64,000 bases of DNA from NCBI GenBank assembly GCA_047495785.1, contig JBLDXI010000020.1, positions 3,162,001 to 3,226,000 of the forward strand, in the 5' to 3' direction. The notes under the pieces are model-generated. The model was not told where the DNA came from. It searched no databases and saw nothing but the letters and a program-made list of their open reading frames with translations. Below, piece by piece: positions 1 through 12,511 of the stretch. The translations under genes were made by a program, and so were the position numbers. The stretch comes from Lepidodermella squamata (lineage: Eukaryota; Gastrotricha). Every line of letters begins with the position of its first letter. Within the stretch, counting starts at the first letter, position 1.

Positions 1-1260
1 GGTTGGTGCCCGACCTCTCATTTTTTCGCCCTCAAATATTTTCTTTCATCGATATGCTCCCGTTCTCGACGTTTTCGCCATCAGCAACGTCGATTCCACT
101 AATTCATGTCAATTAATTTTACCCTGATTTACTTTTTTCAAGAATTTTTTCTAACTTTGAAATTCCAAACCAAGGTCGTAGGTTGGTGCCCGACCTCTCA
201 TTTTTTCGCCCTCAAATATTTTCTTTCATCGATATGCTCCCGTTCTCGACGTTTTCGCCATCAGCAACGTCGATTCCACTAATTCATGTCAATTAATTTT
301 ACCCTGATTTACTTTTTTCAAGAATTTTTTCAAACTTTGAAATTCCAAACCAAGGTCGTAGGTTGGTGCCCGACCTCTCATTTTTTCGCCCTCAAATATT
401 TTCTTTCATCGATATGCTCCCGTTCTCGACGTTTTCGCCATCAGCAACGTCGATTCCACTAATTCATGTCAATTAATTTTACCCTGATTAACTTTTTTCA
501 AGAATTTTTTCAAACTTTGAAATCCCAAACCAAGGTCGTAGGTTGGTGCCCGACCTCTCATTTTTTCGCCCTCAAATATTTTCTTTCATCGATATGCTCC
601 CGTTCTCGACGTTTTCGCCATCAGCAACGTCGATTCCACTAATTCATGTCAATTAATTTTACCCTGATTTACTTTTTTCAAGAATTTTTTCAAACTTTGA
701 AATTCCAAACCAAGGTCGTAGGTTGGTGCCCGACCTCTCATTTTTTCGCCCTCAAATATTTTCTTTCATCGATATGCTCCCGTTCTCGACGTTTTCGCCA
801 TCAGCAACGTCGATTCCACTAATTCATGTAAATTAATTCTACCCTGATTTACTTTTTTCAAGAATTTTTTCAAACTTTGAAATCCCAAACCAAGGTCGTA
901 GGTTGGTGCCCGACCTCTCATTTTTTCGCCCTCAAATATTTTCTTTCATCGATATGCTCCCGTTCTCGACGTTTTCGCCATCAGCAACGTCGATTCCACT
1001 AATTCATGTCAATTAATTTTACCCTGATTTACTTTTTTCAAGAATTTTTTCAAACTTTGAAATCCCAAACCAAGGTCGTAGGTTGGTGCCCGACCTCTCA
1101 TTTTTTCGCCCTCAAATATTTTCTTTCATCGATATGCTCCCGTTCTCGAAGTTTTCGCCATCAGCAACGTCGATTCCACTAATTCATGTCAATTAATTTT
1201 ACCCTGATTTACTTTTTTCAAGAATTTTTTCAAACTTTGAAATTCCAAACGAAGGTCATT
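1..1260. repeat. 180-bp satellite, seven tandem monomers
   Basis: Seven head-to-tail monomers of exactly 180 bp begin at 1, 181, 361, 541, 721, 901 and 1081. They differ at only a few positions, for example C/T in the AAATTCC/AAATCCC stretch. The array is cut by the left window edge and ends near 1255, where the sequence turns into T-rich DNA. Monomers have an AT-rich half and a half with TCGACGTTTTCGCCATCAGC. Diverged relatives occur at 13.85-14.35, 14.9-16.26 and 16.9-18.24 kb. The low divergence among the seven suggests recent homogenisation. Confidence 0.97.
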
Positions 1261-1957
1261 TTTTTGAATTTTAGAATTTCGGAAATTTATATTAGCATTT
1301 CATTTTTTTTTATTTTTTCTCTTTTTTACCAGTTTGCGAATCGAATGACCGATGTTGCACATGCTGTAATCAAATGGCTGAAAACGATTTCAAGACGAAG
1401 TGATTTGTGATTTTTCAAACGTGCTACTTCATTTGAACGTTGTTTACCAGCTTTGCTGTATGATGCTTTTTAAATTATATTGTTCCAAACCCCATTTTCG
1501 CTGACCCAGGCAGTAATAGGGTAGAGATGCCGTCTCAATGCCCGGCTATGCAGTTAAATAGCCAACCGACGTTGGAATAGTCGGTATAAACTTCCACCGT
1601 CCCGGCTCAGACGGCGAAAACGACCACGTCTTGGTGAGACGGTAAAAAAAACTCCGACAAGGCAAGGTCGGTAAAAAACTTCCAAAATGTCCGCAGGGCT
1701 GAGCGACCAGCGCCCTCACTGTGATTCGTCACAAATACTAAGCTGGAAGGGAACCTATGACGATCTGTCAGGCATCTTCGGATCCGAGGTTTCTCCCCGA
1801 TATTTCAATTATTGATGTGCATTGGTAATTTCAATAAAATATGTTTTTCATTTCAATATATTTTTTTTAATTGATGTTCTTCATTCCATTCGCATATGGT
1901 GTTATTTTTTATTTATCTAGTTTTATGATGACAATTTTGTGATTATGAACTGGAATC
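1261..1957. other. Non-coding stretch with a run of small hairpins
   Basis: No convincing ORF. Between 1544 and 1671 five short perfect hairpins follow one another: 1544-1563 (GGCTAT/ATAGCC), 1566-1584 (CCGAC/GTCGG), 1597-1614 (CCGTC/GACGG), 1627-1641 (CGTCT/AGACG) and 1654-1671 (CCGAC/GTCGG). Several are followed by GTA plus an A run and ACTTCC or ACTCC. It lies just upstream of the Helitron-type gene and may be its 5' flank or an element end; that link is inference. Confidence 0.5.
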
Positions 1958-4900
1958 ATGGTGAAACCGCCTAATTGGAAGCCAAAATCGAAGGGATCGC
2001 GTAAGTGTTCCTTTTGCAAACGGAAAGGTGTTCGAATCTCAACCCACTGCGGACTACTCAATTGCTCTAAAGCTAAAGGGCAACACCATCCCAAGCCGTG
2101 CATTAAGGTTCAACCTCCACAGTCCGCTTCTCAGTCCAATTGTATGTTTTCCTAATCAATCAGTTATATATGTTTCATCTGTTTTTACACAGCCACGTCG
2201 TGTTCGCATGTTGGCGAATCTTTATCGGTAGCTCCATCCTCACTCACTGTTCAGAATACGTCTCAGCAGTCGTTGATATCTCAAGGCTTGTTCTTGTTAT
2301 TCATCCTCAAATTGTATAAATTTGCGATAAAATTTCCCCATAGGTAGCGGCGCTGTTCTGACTGCTTCGGAGCAATTGTTGGATTCTCAAGGTCAGTAAT
2401 TTTTATTTCTCAACTATAACTTGACATGTGGCTGTGCCGTTCCAGCTGTTCCGGCTACCCGGGAAGATCCGCTGCCACCTCCGGGTTAGTTGTTAGATTG
2501 AGATTTATTTCATGTCTTGAGCGAATACCACTAAGCTCTTTTAAGAATTATAAGAATTGAAGAGGTGTTAACATATGATTGTTATGTCATTTAGTCTTGT
2601 CAAATAATATTTTCAGGCGCTTCTTTGAACGAACGGCAGGAATCTAGCGCGCCTGCAACACGTCAGCCAGTAACTCAGCCATCTTGTCCAGTATGCGGCG
2701 CAAAAGGCAGGAAGTATCTGACCCACTGCGACAATGAGGAATGCCGGATTAGTGGCCGCGGGCATCACGCTAATCCCTGTTTCCAGTTGGAACGACCCGG
2801 GCTACAGGCCGGTGTAAATCTTGAGCAGCAACGTAAGTATTATCCACCGGGTAACAACCTTTCATAAATAATGATTCATTTAGCTGTGGCGTCCTCTGGA
2901 GCTGTTGCTGCTACGTCACAACGGTCGCTGCCATCTATAGGTTAGTTATTTAATCAAGAATTGTGCTGCCTGGTGTTAACTAAAACTGCTGTTTGTTGCA
3001 GCTAGTGGTGGTTCTTCTAATGCACCTATTCTATGTGACAACTGCAGAAGACGATCGGTGCCCTTTTTCGACATCGACATTGCTGTCGTGGAAGAGCCGG
3101 TATCTGGACGCAGCTATGGTGCTCTAGGACTAAGGAAAGTCTATGAAAACTGCTCGTTATGCCGTTGTTGCCGTCACTATTTGCGCAACGGCGATGCTCG
3201 TTTTCCCGCCGGATGGCCAGCCCTTGTTTATAGCCTTTTCTTCAAAGCAGCGAATAGGCACCTAGCAGAGGCCCTCTCTAACTACATATCGCCGCTCATG
3301 AAAATGATGTGGAGCGAGGTCGACGGCTCAAATGTTATGCGGGACTCGCAGCCGTGTTTCGTTGACAAGACACGTGATCTGGCTGATTTCATGGCCAATA
3401 TCTACAAAGACGCAGGTATTCTATCAACCTACTAAATGAGTATACGAATGCAGTTTTTTTTTTAATTGCAGGAGGATTCAGTTACGCGCTAAACATGTAC
3501 CCAGTGCCCGACGTGATATGTCCGCAAGGTTGCCTCGCTTTCATGGAGAAGTGCCAGCTAATCCCGTACCATCATTTGATCCAACATGTCACTGGCAGCA
3601 ATTTCTTCGATTCCGACTTGCGCTGGTTCGAGTCAAGGAGACCCGACTGGCCGTGCAACCCAGTGCCTTTCCTCGCTTGGGATTTCGCTGCTGCAATGGT
3701 CATGGACGAGACAAAGGGCCTATGCATCCTTGCCTGCATTGACCACAGCAAGCCGGACCTGTTTTCCATGTACCTGCATCTCCCTGCGAATCCCGAGTTC
3801 GACCGGTTCCACGATCCGCAGCAGACCGAAATCTATGCACCCGTGCACGTGCAGCCCAATTTCGTCAGAGGCGGGCGAGTCGGTCAGTCGAACGCATCAG
3901 TGCCAGTGACAAAAACTCTGGGTGATCAATTAGGTGTCGGCAGCTTTACATTGCGTGGTGCTCACTCGGCAAATCGCAAGGCTTTGAGCATGTACGCCAG
4001 CGCCTTTAAGCCACACCTTTTGGCCTTGCGATATCGTCCTGAGATTCGCAACACCGCGATCAGCAGATTTGGCGAGGAACACGTGGCTCACGTTCTTGCT
4101 GATTTTGATCAGCATTGCCCAACTGCTGTCGTGAGAAACCATGTCAAGGGTGGCACTTTCATCGAGCTAGCTGACTGTTACTTCACCTGGGCTATTCGCC
4201 GCAAAATCGCGACAGGTCAGTACATTTCATTCTTAATCTACTACTATAGATTAGACTCAACAGAATTAGCACTGCATTAATTTTGCTGATAGTGATAGCC
4301 TTGTAATCGGGCCCTGCACTGAATTTTAGATGCGTTTTGTCCAATATAAAATTCTCCAATATAAATGGTCAAAGAACGGATGTAGCAACTGTAGTAGAGT
4401 ATCGCGCGGGATAACCACTGCAAATTATTATGTAGTGTACTTCGGGAGGATAAGATTAGGCCGATCGAACTGCTCCAAATTCTCGATATAATAAACAAAT
4501 ATAGAGATACTAAGATTCAAGCGCATTAACAATTCATCATCGATTCCTACGAATTGTCTCATTTCGTCCTTCTTTATTTTAGGAAGTGATTCGTCGAAAA
4601 AAGGGAAAACACCTTCAGAAGCCGTGATCTTCAATCCGGTTCACCCGAACGATGATCATGGCTTAATCCCCTGGGCGTTCAAGTCGGGTCAAGGCGACAA
4701 CCCTAGTCAGCTCCTGACACTGGTTGCCAACGTCGTTTCGTTGTGCCGCCCTGTGTACCGTGCGGCGTTGAGTCATCTAGTGCTTGGCAGTCCCGATTTA
4801 ACACGCGTCGACATCGGTGACTTGCTCAGTCATACTGTTTCGCTGCCGCGCCCGAAAACCCCTCGTACTCTGAATTTGTCGCATCTGGCAAGGGACTTCT

Positions 4901-7900
4901 GGTCACTGACAGAACCCGAAAGTGATAGCGGATCTGACGATGACGAAGAATCCCCCGATGTCGTTACGCGGGCATTAACTTTGATTGGGAGAGTTACTGC
5001 GCCGATTAATGATGTCGAGTTGTCGTTTGCTGGATCTCATCTTTTAGCGATAAGAAAGGGGCAAACCATGGACGGCGAAAGAAGGAGTCTCCGAAGTCAT
5101 GGTGAGTGTTTTATTCATATTTTGGCAATTATTGCTGCATTATTAGACGTTGTGGTGATACATATCATGATCTTGGGTCCTGAATTTCAAAATTTACTGG
5201 TTTTAATCAAAAATTGAAACAACAAAAAATTGAGGGCTCCCATTCAAGTTATAATGACGTAAATCTTGAAATATTGAGTAATTTTCAAATCGTTTGATTC
5301 ATACCTAGATAACCCTTGTTTATTTCGTGTTGACAGTGGGTAGGGTGCTGGTCATCCACGGAGGTCAATCTCAGCTGCTGACCGAATACCAGACTTCGCA
5401 TGAGCTGCTGATGTGCCGACCCGAAGGTGCCTTGCCGATCAATTGGCCCGCATTGCCCTTGTCGCTGAAAGCTGGTCATCACCTGCTACTTGCCCGCGTC
5501 AAGTTTGGCTCGAAATCCTACATCGTTTTTCGATGGTCGCCTAGCTTCAGTGGCTGGTGGACAGTAGAGCCTAGCGGGCGAGTGGTTCGTGGTGTCAGTG
5601 ATCAGCACATGCGCTCTGACGTCCAATTTGCGATTTACGCTCTGCCTGGCAACCAGACGTTCTGCAATCAAGCCGTCCGTCAATCGCTCGGTGGTCAAAG
5701 CAAGGCTGCCTGCGAAATGCATTTCGACTCTGTCGAGTTCAACTTCACTCTTATGAAAGTGCCGGTGAAACATAAGGTGAAGTGTTGCATGCGATCACCG
5801 GGAAGAGCCAATCAATGCGGCAAACCTGCTCAGTTGCGCTGTCCTGCGGGCTTGCAGAATGGCAGCTTGTCGTGCAGTGTCGGCATCTGCACGCGGTGCT
5901 TCAAGAAGCTTCCAGCGGACGGTATCACCAAGCTCTCAGCGCCTGACTTTCTGCCTGATGTGCCTGAAGATGCTGAATTGCAACTGTCAGCTAGCAGGGC
6001 ATCGAACTTGGAAGCTCAAGCCGACGAGGTTCCGCCGCAGCCTGAGCAGCTTCATTTGGCTACTGATATTCAATTTCCTCGAGGCGATGCTGAGCCGCTG
6101 TATGATCCGACCAAGGGTATTCTCGCCAAGTATCTCTGGCAGCACTTGGGAATTCTGCAGCGAACCAGGCTCGCTTTCGATTCTGCCCAGAAGTCTTTTC
6201 TACTGCAGCAGATGGTTGCCTTCGGAGATGCCCCTGCTACTTCCATCTTGTACCCGGAGGGTGCTCTGTTTCCGTCACTTTTCTATTGCCAACGTGATGG
6301 CAGTGTTGTTGGTGCTTTGCCTCACCATCACTACTCGTCCTACAACTCCGACTATACAGGTGGAATCGGCTCCCTGTCTGATCATGTCAAAGTCAGGTTG
6401 CGCAACTTCTTCTTGGCAACAAGCTGGTCGTTTGCGTCAATCTACTTCTCCTTTGACATGAAGCTATCGGCGCAGCTGAACAAAAACAGCACTGCAATCT
6501 TCATGAAGCGTGGGACAGAAGGCCTGGCAGGTAAAGGCGCTGTTGGCTGGTCTCCTCCTGGCACGGCTCTCGAATACGAGGAGTTCGACAAGGAGTCGAG
6601 GCTGAAAGAGCTTGGCGCCCTAATCAAGCATGAAGAATGGAAGTGGTTCGGGACAATTACTTGTAATGATACAGGTTAGCACAAGTTTTGGTATTCAATC
6701 TCACTCAATTGTAGACTGAATAATTTCTCCAAGAATTGTTTGAAATTTGAAATTTTACCACCTCGACCTACACAATGCATTATTTTTCAATTCCAGGCAC
6801 ACCTGGTGTATGTGAAATCGTCAAAGCCCTTATGATAAACGCTCAAAGGCACCATGGTCCACGCCCTGTTCTGTCGAAGGCCGACTATCAGCGAACTTTT
6901 CGTCAGCGTCTGCTCCTTGTTTCAAGGCTTGACGAGACCGAGTACAAGCGGCTGTACTACGCCCATTTCATCCTCATCAGCATGGCTTGGCAACGAGTGC
7001 AGGAGCATCTGATCGAGTTCCTGAAGCGCACGAATGTTGTTGGCACTGTCACCACTATTTTCGTCAGGAACGAATTTCAGAGCGAATCACTCGTTGGCAA
7101 CAAAAGTCATCTGCATATGGGCATTTCAGTACGCGAAAGCCGGGCAGAACTGCTGGAGAAAGTTTGCTGTGATCCTCGTGAATTCTTCTCGGAGCGGTAC
7201 GGCACGTCATTCGACGAGCTTCAGCGCTTGAGGTTGGTCGAGAGCCGAGATCACTTCGAGCTGCTCAAGGAGGTCCATTACCCCTTCCAACGTCACGAAT
7301 GCGAGAAAGCGTTTTGGAAATGTCAAGTTCCACGCGGCGAAGGAGGGGAAATGGTTTGCCGAGTTCGCCAGCACGGCGTCTCCAGCAGCGGCTATTTCGA
7401 AGAATTCCGCAACGTGTACTCCGAGGATACCCTGAAAGAGCTGCAATCCCTAGACCTCGCCAGAGAAGTGCCCAATCCCACTGGCGACTTTGACTGGGAA
7501 TTTCTGGCTGATCAGCTCAAGTCGGGCGTGTACCACTACGCGATCAAGCATCTCGAGAAGGGCGTGAAGTTCATTCCGCAAATCCCGATCATCGCGGCAA
7601 TGATGGGCGGCTCCACGAACTTTCAGATATGCGATTCTCATTTCAGCGTATCTTACCTGACGAGCTACGTTGCCAGCTCCGACGCTCGCCCTGAAGCTTA
7701 CGCTGCAACGACAGATGTTCCGGGCCAAGTCGTTGCTTTGTTCCCTGCTGGTTTTGAGCGAGGTCAAAAGCTTGCTAGTGTTCGGTGAGTAATATCTTTG
7801 CACTTCAATTGACTTGAAAAACTTTGATGTTTTTAGGAAAGTGATGGAAGCGAAGCTGAAGCATTTCCGTCGAGAAAGCATGCAGAGCTTTATCTTCATC

Positions 7901-10900
7901 GCCTTGACAGAAGTTGCTTGGTTCGCGTTGGGGTTTCCCTACACCATCACGAATGTCGGTTTCGTACACATCAACACACACCCACCAGCTTCGCGGCTAA
8001 TGTTGTGGCGACCGAAAGAAGCAGTGAAAAAGCGACTACCGGGTATGCTCTTGAGAATAGTTATTGTGATTATTTTCAAATAATATTCCAAAAACAGGTA
8101 CAGATGTAGTTGCTGTCGACCCAAACTACAATCGCCGGGGCCTGCCTCAGTGGCGCTTGTTCACGGAAGCATGCATTCGTCTGATCATGAAAATGAGAGG
8201 CACGAATCTGCTAGCTGGCCCTGTCGAGAAGTTCGAGATTCGACCTCCCGAGGCTCGTATCTTTGCGTCACCTGCTATCTATCACGCGGTGTTCGTCATC
8301 GACCGGAAAAACCGACGACCATACAACCCGATGGTCGATCCTTACATCCGTTTTTTCGACGGCTTCAAGCGGGAGGTCCGAATCAACGATTGCAGTTTGC
8401 GCATCGCGCTCGACTATCTGGCTCAGCAGGACCAATCCAATGCAGCCGTTCAAGCACTCACGGAAATTTTCGAACTCTTGGTCGAAGGCGATCCTGTCTA
8501 TGTTGACCGGTAACGATCTTTACGTTTTTATAATTTTCGGAATATTTCAAATGTACGCTGAACTAGGTACTTGCACGTCACAAATAAGGCGGCGATAATT
8601 CCAGTCCTATCCACCATCTCTCCGCTCAACCGCTTCAACTTCTTGTATCACGTCGTCATGACGTTTGGTCGAATCGAAGATGAGGCTACTACCTTTCCGG
8701 CTGGGCATCTCCGGGCGGCATTTGTTCGATCGGGGCTCATTCGGGTCAATCCTGAAGGCGAGCCGACCAACCTTCCTGCCGACGTGAGGTCTCTGAAGCG
8801 TCGCGTCATTCTCGAAATCTTCGCTTTCCTGCCAATCGGTGTCAAGAGATTCGATTTTTACGTCGCCACTCTGAAATCCATGTTCGAGCAGTTTTTCTTT
8901 GGCGATGGAGGCACCGACAATCTCTCGGCACTGACTGACTGGGATGCGATTGAACGGGAAGTTGACGAGGATATTGTCCGAGCGGAAGGAGAAATGAAGC
9001 GGTCTGTGGTTGAGGTGACGCATTCGCAGCTTGTCGGGAAATTGCCGCTACCACCGCTGTCGGATTTCACTGACGCTACATCGTGTCAACCTTTGGAATG
9101 GATTCCGAGTCTTCAACGACAACCAGGTCAGTCGGACCAGTCTTTCCAGGAGCAGCAGGCGGCTCTGGCTTTCGGTATGAAGACACTCGAACGCTTCCGA
9201 AGCAGAGCTAGCTTCAAGCACATCGCACTGGTTGGTCCTCCTGGGGCTGGAAAGACAACGCTGGCGCAGATCCTTGCCATGGTTGCCGTTTCTAAGGGAC
9301 TACGAGTTGTCATTACTGCTTTGACCTCGGAGCGAGCACGAGTTCTTGGCGGTCGGCACATCCACCTGCTTTTTCCTTTGCCGGTTAAGCAAATACCGTA
9401 CAAAAATGTAATGGCGTATGCTGACGGCTGCCTCAAGAATCTGTGTTTCAAGACTACGCCGTCTGTTGTCCTATATCGGGCTGACGTCTTCATCATCGAA
9501 GAAATTGGGCTGGTCTCTGCTGAAACCCTGGAAATCTTGGACACAGTTATGAGGAGTCTTACAGGTAAGCAAACCAGCATTCAATTATTACTGGTATTTA
9601 TAGTTTTCATTAGGAGTCGATGCGAAAATGGGTGGCAAATTGATCATTGCTACCGGGGACTTTGCTCAGCTCGAGACGATCAATGGTGAGAGTTGATTTA
9701 TTGCAATACTAACATGTATATTGTATTTGTTTTTTTTAATTATCCCAGGTCGATCCTTTTGGGAATCAACACAATTGTACCTCAGCTACGACGTCGCATT
9801 GTTGAAACATTTCGTTCGGGCTGCCACTGACCCGCTACTCCAGCGGGTGCTGTTGATTTTGCGGCAAGGCGTTCTTGACGAGATTGACCGGGACTTCATC
9901 CTCAAAGCTGTGACTAGAACGTGCAACTTTTACGACACTTGGGACAACGTTCCGTTCCTTGTCCAGCGGATCGTCCCAACAAGAGAAGCTGAACAAGAGG
10001 TTAGTTGGAAACGGAAAATTTTGGTGATCACTCTTGCCTTTCATTAATTGATCAGGTCATTCGGAAGTTCCTGCAAGACGCTAGTCTCAGTGGCAAGACT
10101 TTGAAAACAGCTCTATGCATCGACGAAGTAAACACGCGTGGTGCCTGGGAACCTCTTCACCGTCCCGAATGGAAAAAAGCTATCAACAAACAGTCACTCA
10201 AGCCCGAGAACTTAACGCTCTTTGTTGGTGCTGTGGTTGCTATGACCTACAATCACGTAGCGTCGAACCCGCAACACTCCTTCTCCCAAGGGCAGCTAGC
10301 TCTGGTGACGCAGTTGCCGGAAGACATGGCCGCACCGGATGCCAAAATTTCTGTCCGCTTGGTTCCTCCAGGGCTGCGTGACATTGCACCAGATGAGGCT
10401 TGGCCAGAAATAAGTGTGGGCCGGCATCGGGACGATAACATTGTTGTTGGCGACAACAAAACGCACCTGCGTCGTGTTCAGTTTCCGCTGCGGCATTACA
10501 TTGCCTCGACTATTCATCGTGAGTGCTAACCTTGTTTTTATATTCAAGTATATAAAAATGTTAATTGTTTTCAGGAATCATGGGTTCTACCTGCGAGAAC
10601 GGCGTTGCAGCCAAGATTGCTTCCAACGAGAAGGTACGTATTGCGAACAATAACTGTGGATATTGATATGTTCAATGTACTGTAATGAAGGGCTACGTGC
10701 TATGGGAACGGGCGCAGCTTGCTGTCATTCTCTCGCGGTGCCGTTCACTTGACCGTGTGTCATTTGTTGGCGAACGCGCAGACATCACTGTGGCCATCGA
10801 AAGGCTGTTGATGGCAGTCGATGAGCCATACGAGGCTATCGTCGCATCGCTGCAAACGCTGGACGTGCTGCCTACCTCAACAGTCGCCAGTAACTGGTCA

Positions 10901-12046
10901 GCCGGACGACAGCAGCAGGTCAGCGACCCCGACGAACTGCCCGACATCACGTTCCGCGTTTTACGAACAACTTCCGGGTTAGTCCACTTACTTATTTGGC
11001 TCTTTGTATAGTCAACTCACTAATTGCGTATGTCCCATTATATATCGAGTCTTGACAGTTCATATTTCTATAACCATTTTATTATATTTCAAAATAGAAT
11101 AAGTCGAACGTTTTCAAGAAAATTTTTCTTATAGATCATTCACGATCGAGCAGCTTGGCGATGCTCAAACTTCCATCCCATTGTAAGTATGGCATTGTTC
11201 ATCTGCTTTATATACTATTCAAAACTTCTTCATAGCCCTGCAACCGTTGACCAGGCAAGCTCCTCCGATGCGCCTGTTGTCCCACGGTTAGTATAACCTA
11301 TCAATTCCATTTCATTGCTTCAAATTCTGCTCAATTTATCAGAGTGCCGACATTGTTGGACTTCTACCGCGTCGTCGGTCCTGATTTGTCGGAACGCGAG
11401 CCCAATGGCGTCGTTTATCAATTGGTGGAGGTGGCTCAGCCGTGGGCCAGCTACTTTGGCGAAACCGAGCAAGCGCCTCTACAGCGACTTTATGACCACA
11501 ATCACAGTAAATACAAGAGAGACTAAAAAAATCGAACTGCTAACATTTGATTTCAGATGCAGGGGCCGCGATGACTCGCGGCAAGCAATGGCATTTGTAC
11601 GCCGTCGCTCGTGGCTTGCCTGATGACGAAACCAGGTTGAACCTGGAGAAAAGGTGCCAGGACCTTATTACAGCGCAACCTGAGCTTTTGCCGTGGCAAG
11701 TTAGGACCAAATTTGAGTCCTACGTGGACGACATCAACGCTCGCCTGCATGGGTCCACTGCTGTAATTCGTTACGGCGAGTTGGACGAGGCTAAGGTTCA
11801 CCGCCTGCGTATGATCTCCTTGTGAGTCAGCTGATGGATGTCATTCTTTTTACTCAATCCTTTCACTTTTCAGCACGTCGACAATTAGAGTAGCACCGGC
11901 GCCACCGTCAGCGCAAGAAGAAGCAGGTGAACTAATCGACCAAGATCCGCCCCCAAAGCGGTAAATAGATTTAAGTTCACATTTGCTTGTAGCTTTTTAC
12001 TATTATTTTCAGAATTCATCTCGCAAATAATTGTTCGCCGTCTTGA
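1958..12046 (+). CDS. Helitron-type Rep/PIF1-like helicase protein, 25 exons
   Basis: Spliced CDS of 8037 nt, 2678 residues. Exons: 1958-2141, 2193-2285, 2344-2391, 2446-2484, 2617-2832, 2884-2940, 3002-3415, 3472-4215, 4583-5101, 5337-6674, 6797-7784, 7837-8042, 8098-8509, 8567-9564, 9614-9685, 9749-9999, 10056-10518, 10575-10633, 10691-10977, 11135-11182, 11236-11286, 11343-11506, 11557-11821, 11874-11960, 12013-12046. Introns are GT-AG except one GC-AG (2286-2343); the frame stays open throughout. Domains: two 32-residue Cys/His modules (17-48, 145-176); further Cys clusters near the middle; HUH motif HLH at 1322-1324; two tyrosines in YLTSY (1504, 1508), the Helitron Rep spacing; Walker A GPPGAGKT (1976-1983); Walker B-like IIEE (2064-2065); a GDFAQL motif; TIHRIMGSTC; and WERAQLAVILSRCRSL (motif VI). 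This is the order of Rep-helicase in Helitrons, which transpose by rolling-circle strand transfer. The ATG at 1958 follows an in-frame stop. Odd: 24 introns in a transposase-type gene, and Glu instead of Asp in Walker B. Either a young element or a domesticated gene. Confidence 0.88.
4216..4582 (+). other. Longest intron of the Helitron-type gene, with a foreign fragment
   Basis: This 367-bp intron is about seven times the usual size here. At 4398-4424 it contains, in reverse orientation, a 26-nt block matching the pseudogene at 16657-16682 with one mismatch. Read on the minus strand the block encodes VVIPRDT, which matches VIVPRD of the gene at 20106-21239. No further homology could be followed. 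Confidence 0.55.
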
Positions 12047-12511
12047 TGTTTCTGCCGATCTTCCGATAAATGAAATGTTCCAATTCAATGTTTTTCCTAG
12101 TAGTAGCCAATAAACGTATCGCACTTTTTCTAATAGTGTTTATTGAATCAGAGTTATCAGATCGACTTGACTTAATATGAATCAAATCGCCACGAAACCG
12201 TAATTTTTCTGATCCTTGTGCTTCGTCCATTATATAATTTTTCTAAAAGATTACCTAACCTCATTGCCATGCTCTTGGCTCTGTGGCAACCGAACCATAT
12301 TCATCTCACAAGTTGGCACTATAGTTGCTTCCGGAACCCACCATAAAGATGACAGATCTTAGTTTCAAGTTTTTCCATTGCATCACCATTGCTAAATCAA
12401 AATCCATCAAATAAAAATGCTTCCCTGCGTAAATCTATAATTTCAAATCTTAATCACGGAAAATAGGGTTTATATCAAATCAAATCAAACCCAAAGCACT
12501 GATGAGAATAT
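12047..12511. other. 3' flank of the Helitron-type gene
   Basis: Holds the likely 3' UTR and AT-rich DNA. An 8-bp inverted repeat (CAATAAAC/GTTTATTG) places AATAAA-type signals on both strands near 12109 and 12134. I found no clear Helitron 3' end (hairpin followed by CTRR). A 74-codon minus-strand ORF (12009-12230) overlaps the last exon and is not supported further. Confidence 0.5.
12109..12114 (+). promoter_or_regulatory. AATAAA polyadenylation signal
   Basis: Canonical hexamer 63 bp after the stop codon of the Helitron-type gene, the expected place for its 3' end. Confidence 0.6.

Noticed and set aside
1-1260. CRISPR-like array
   Set aside because: The whole 180-bp monomer repeats without unique spacers; this is a satellite.
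1186-1410. 74-codon ORF in the last satellite monomer
   Set aside because: Low-complexity Phe/Ile translation of T-rich DNA that starts inside the repeat.
5859-6461. 200-codon ORF in another frame of exon 10
   Set aside because: Shadow of the Helitron-type frame, which continues through it with consistent splicing.
12009-12230. 74-codon minus-strand ORF antisense to the last Helitron-type exon
   Set aside because: Starts with ATG but overlaps a well supported exon and has no motif or splice context.
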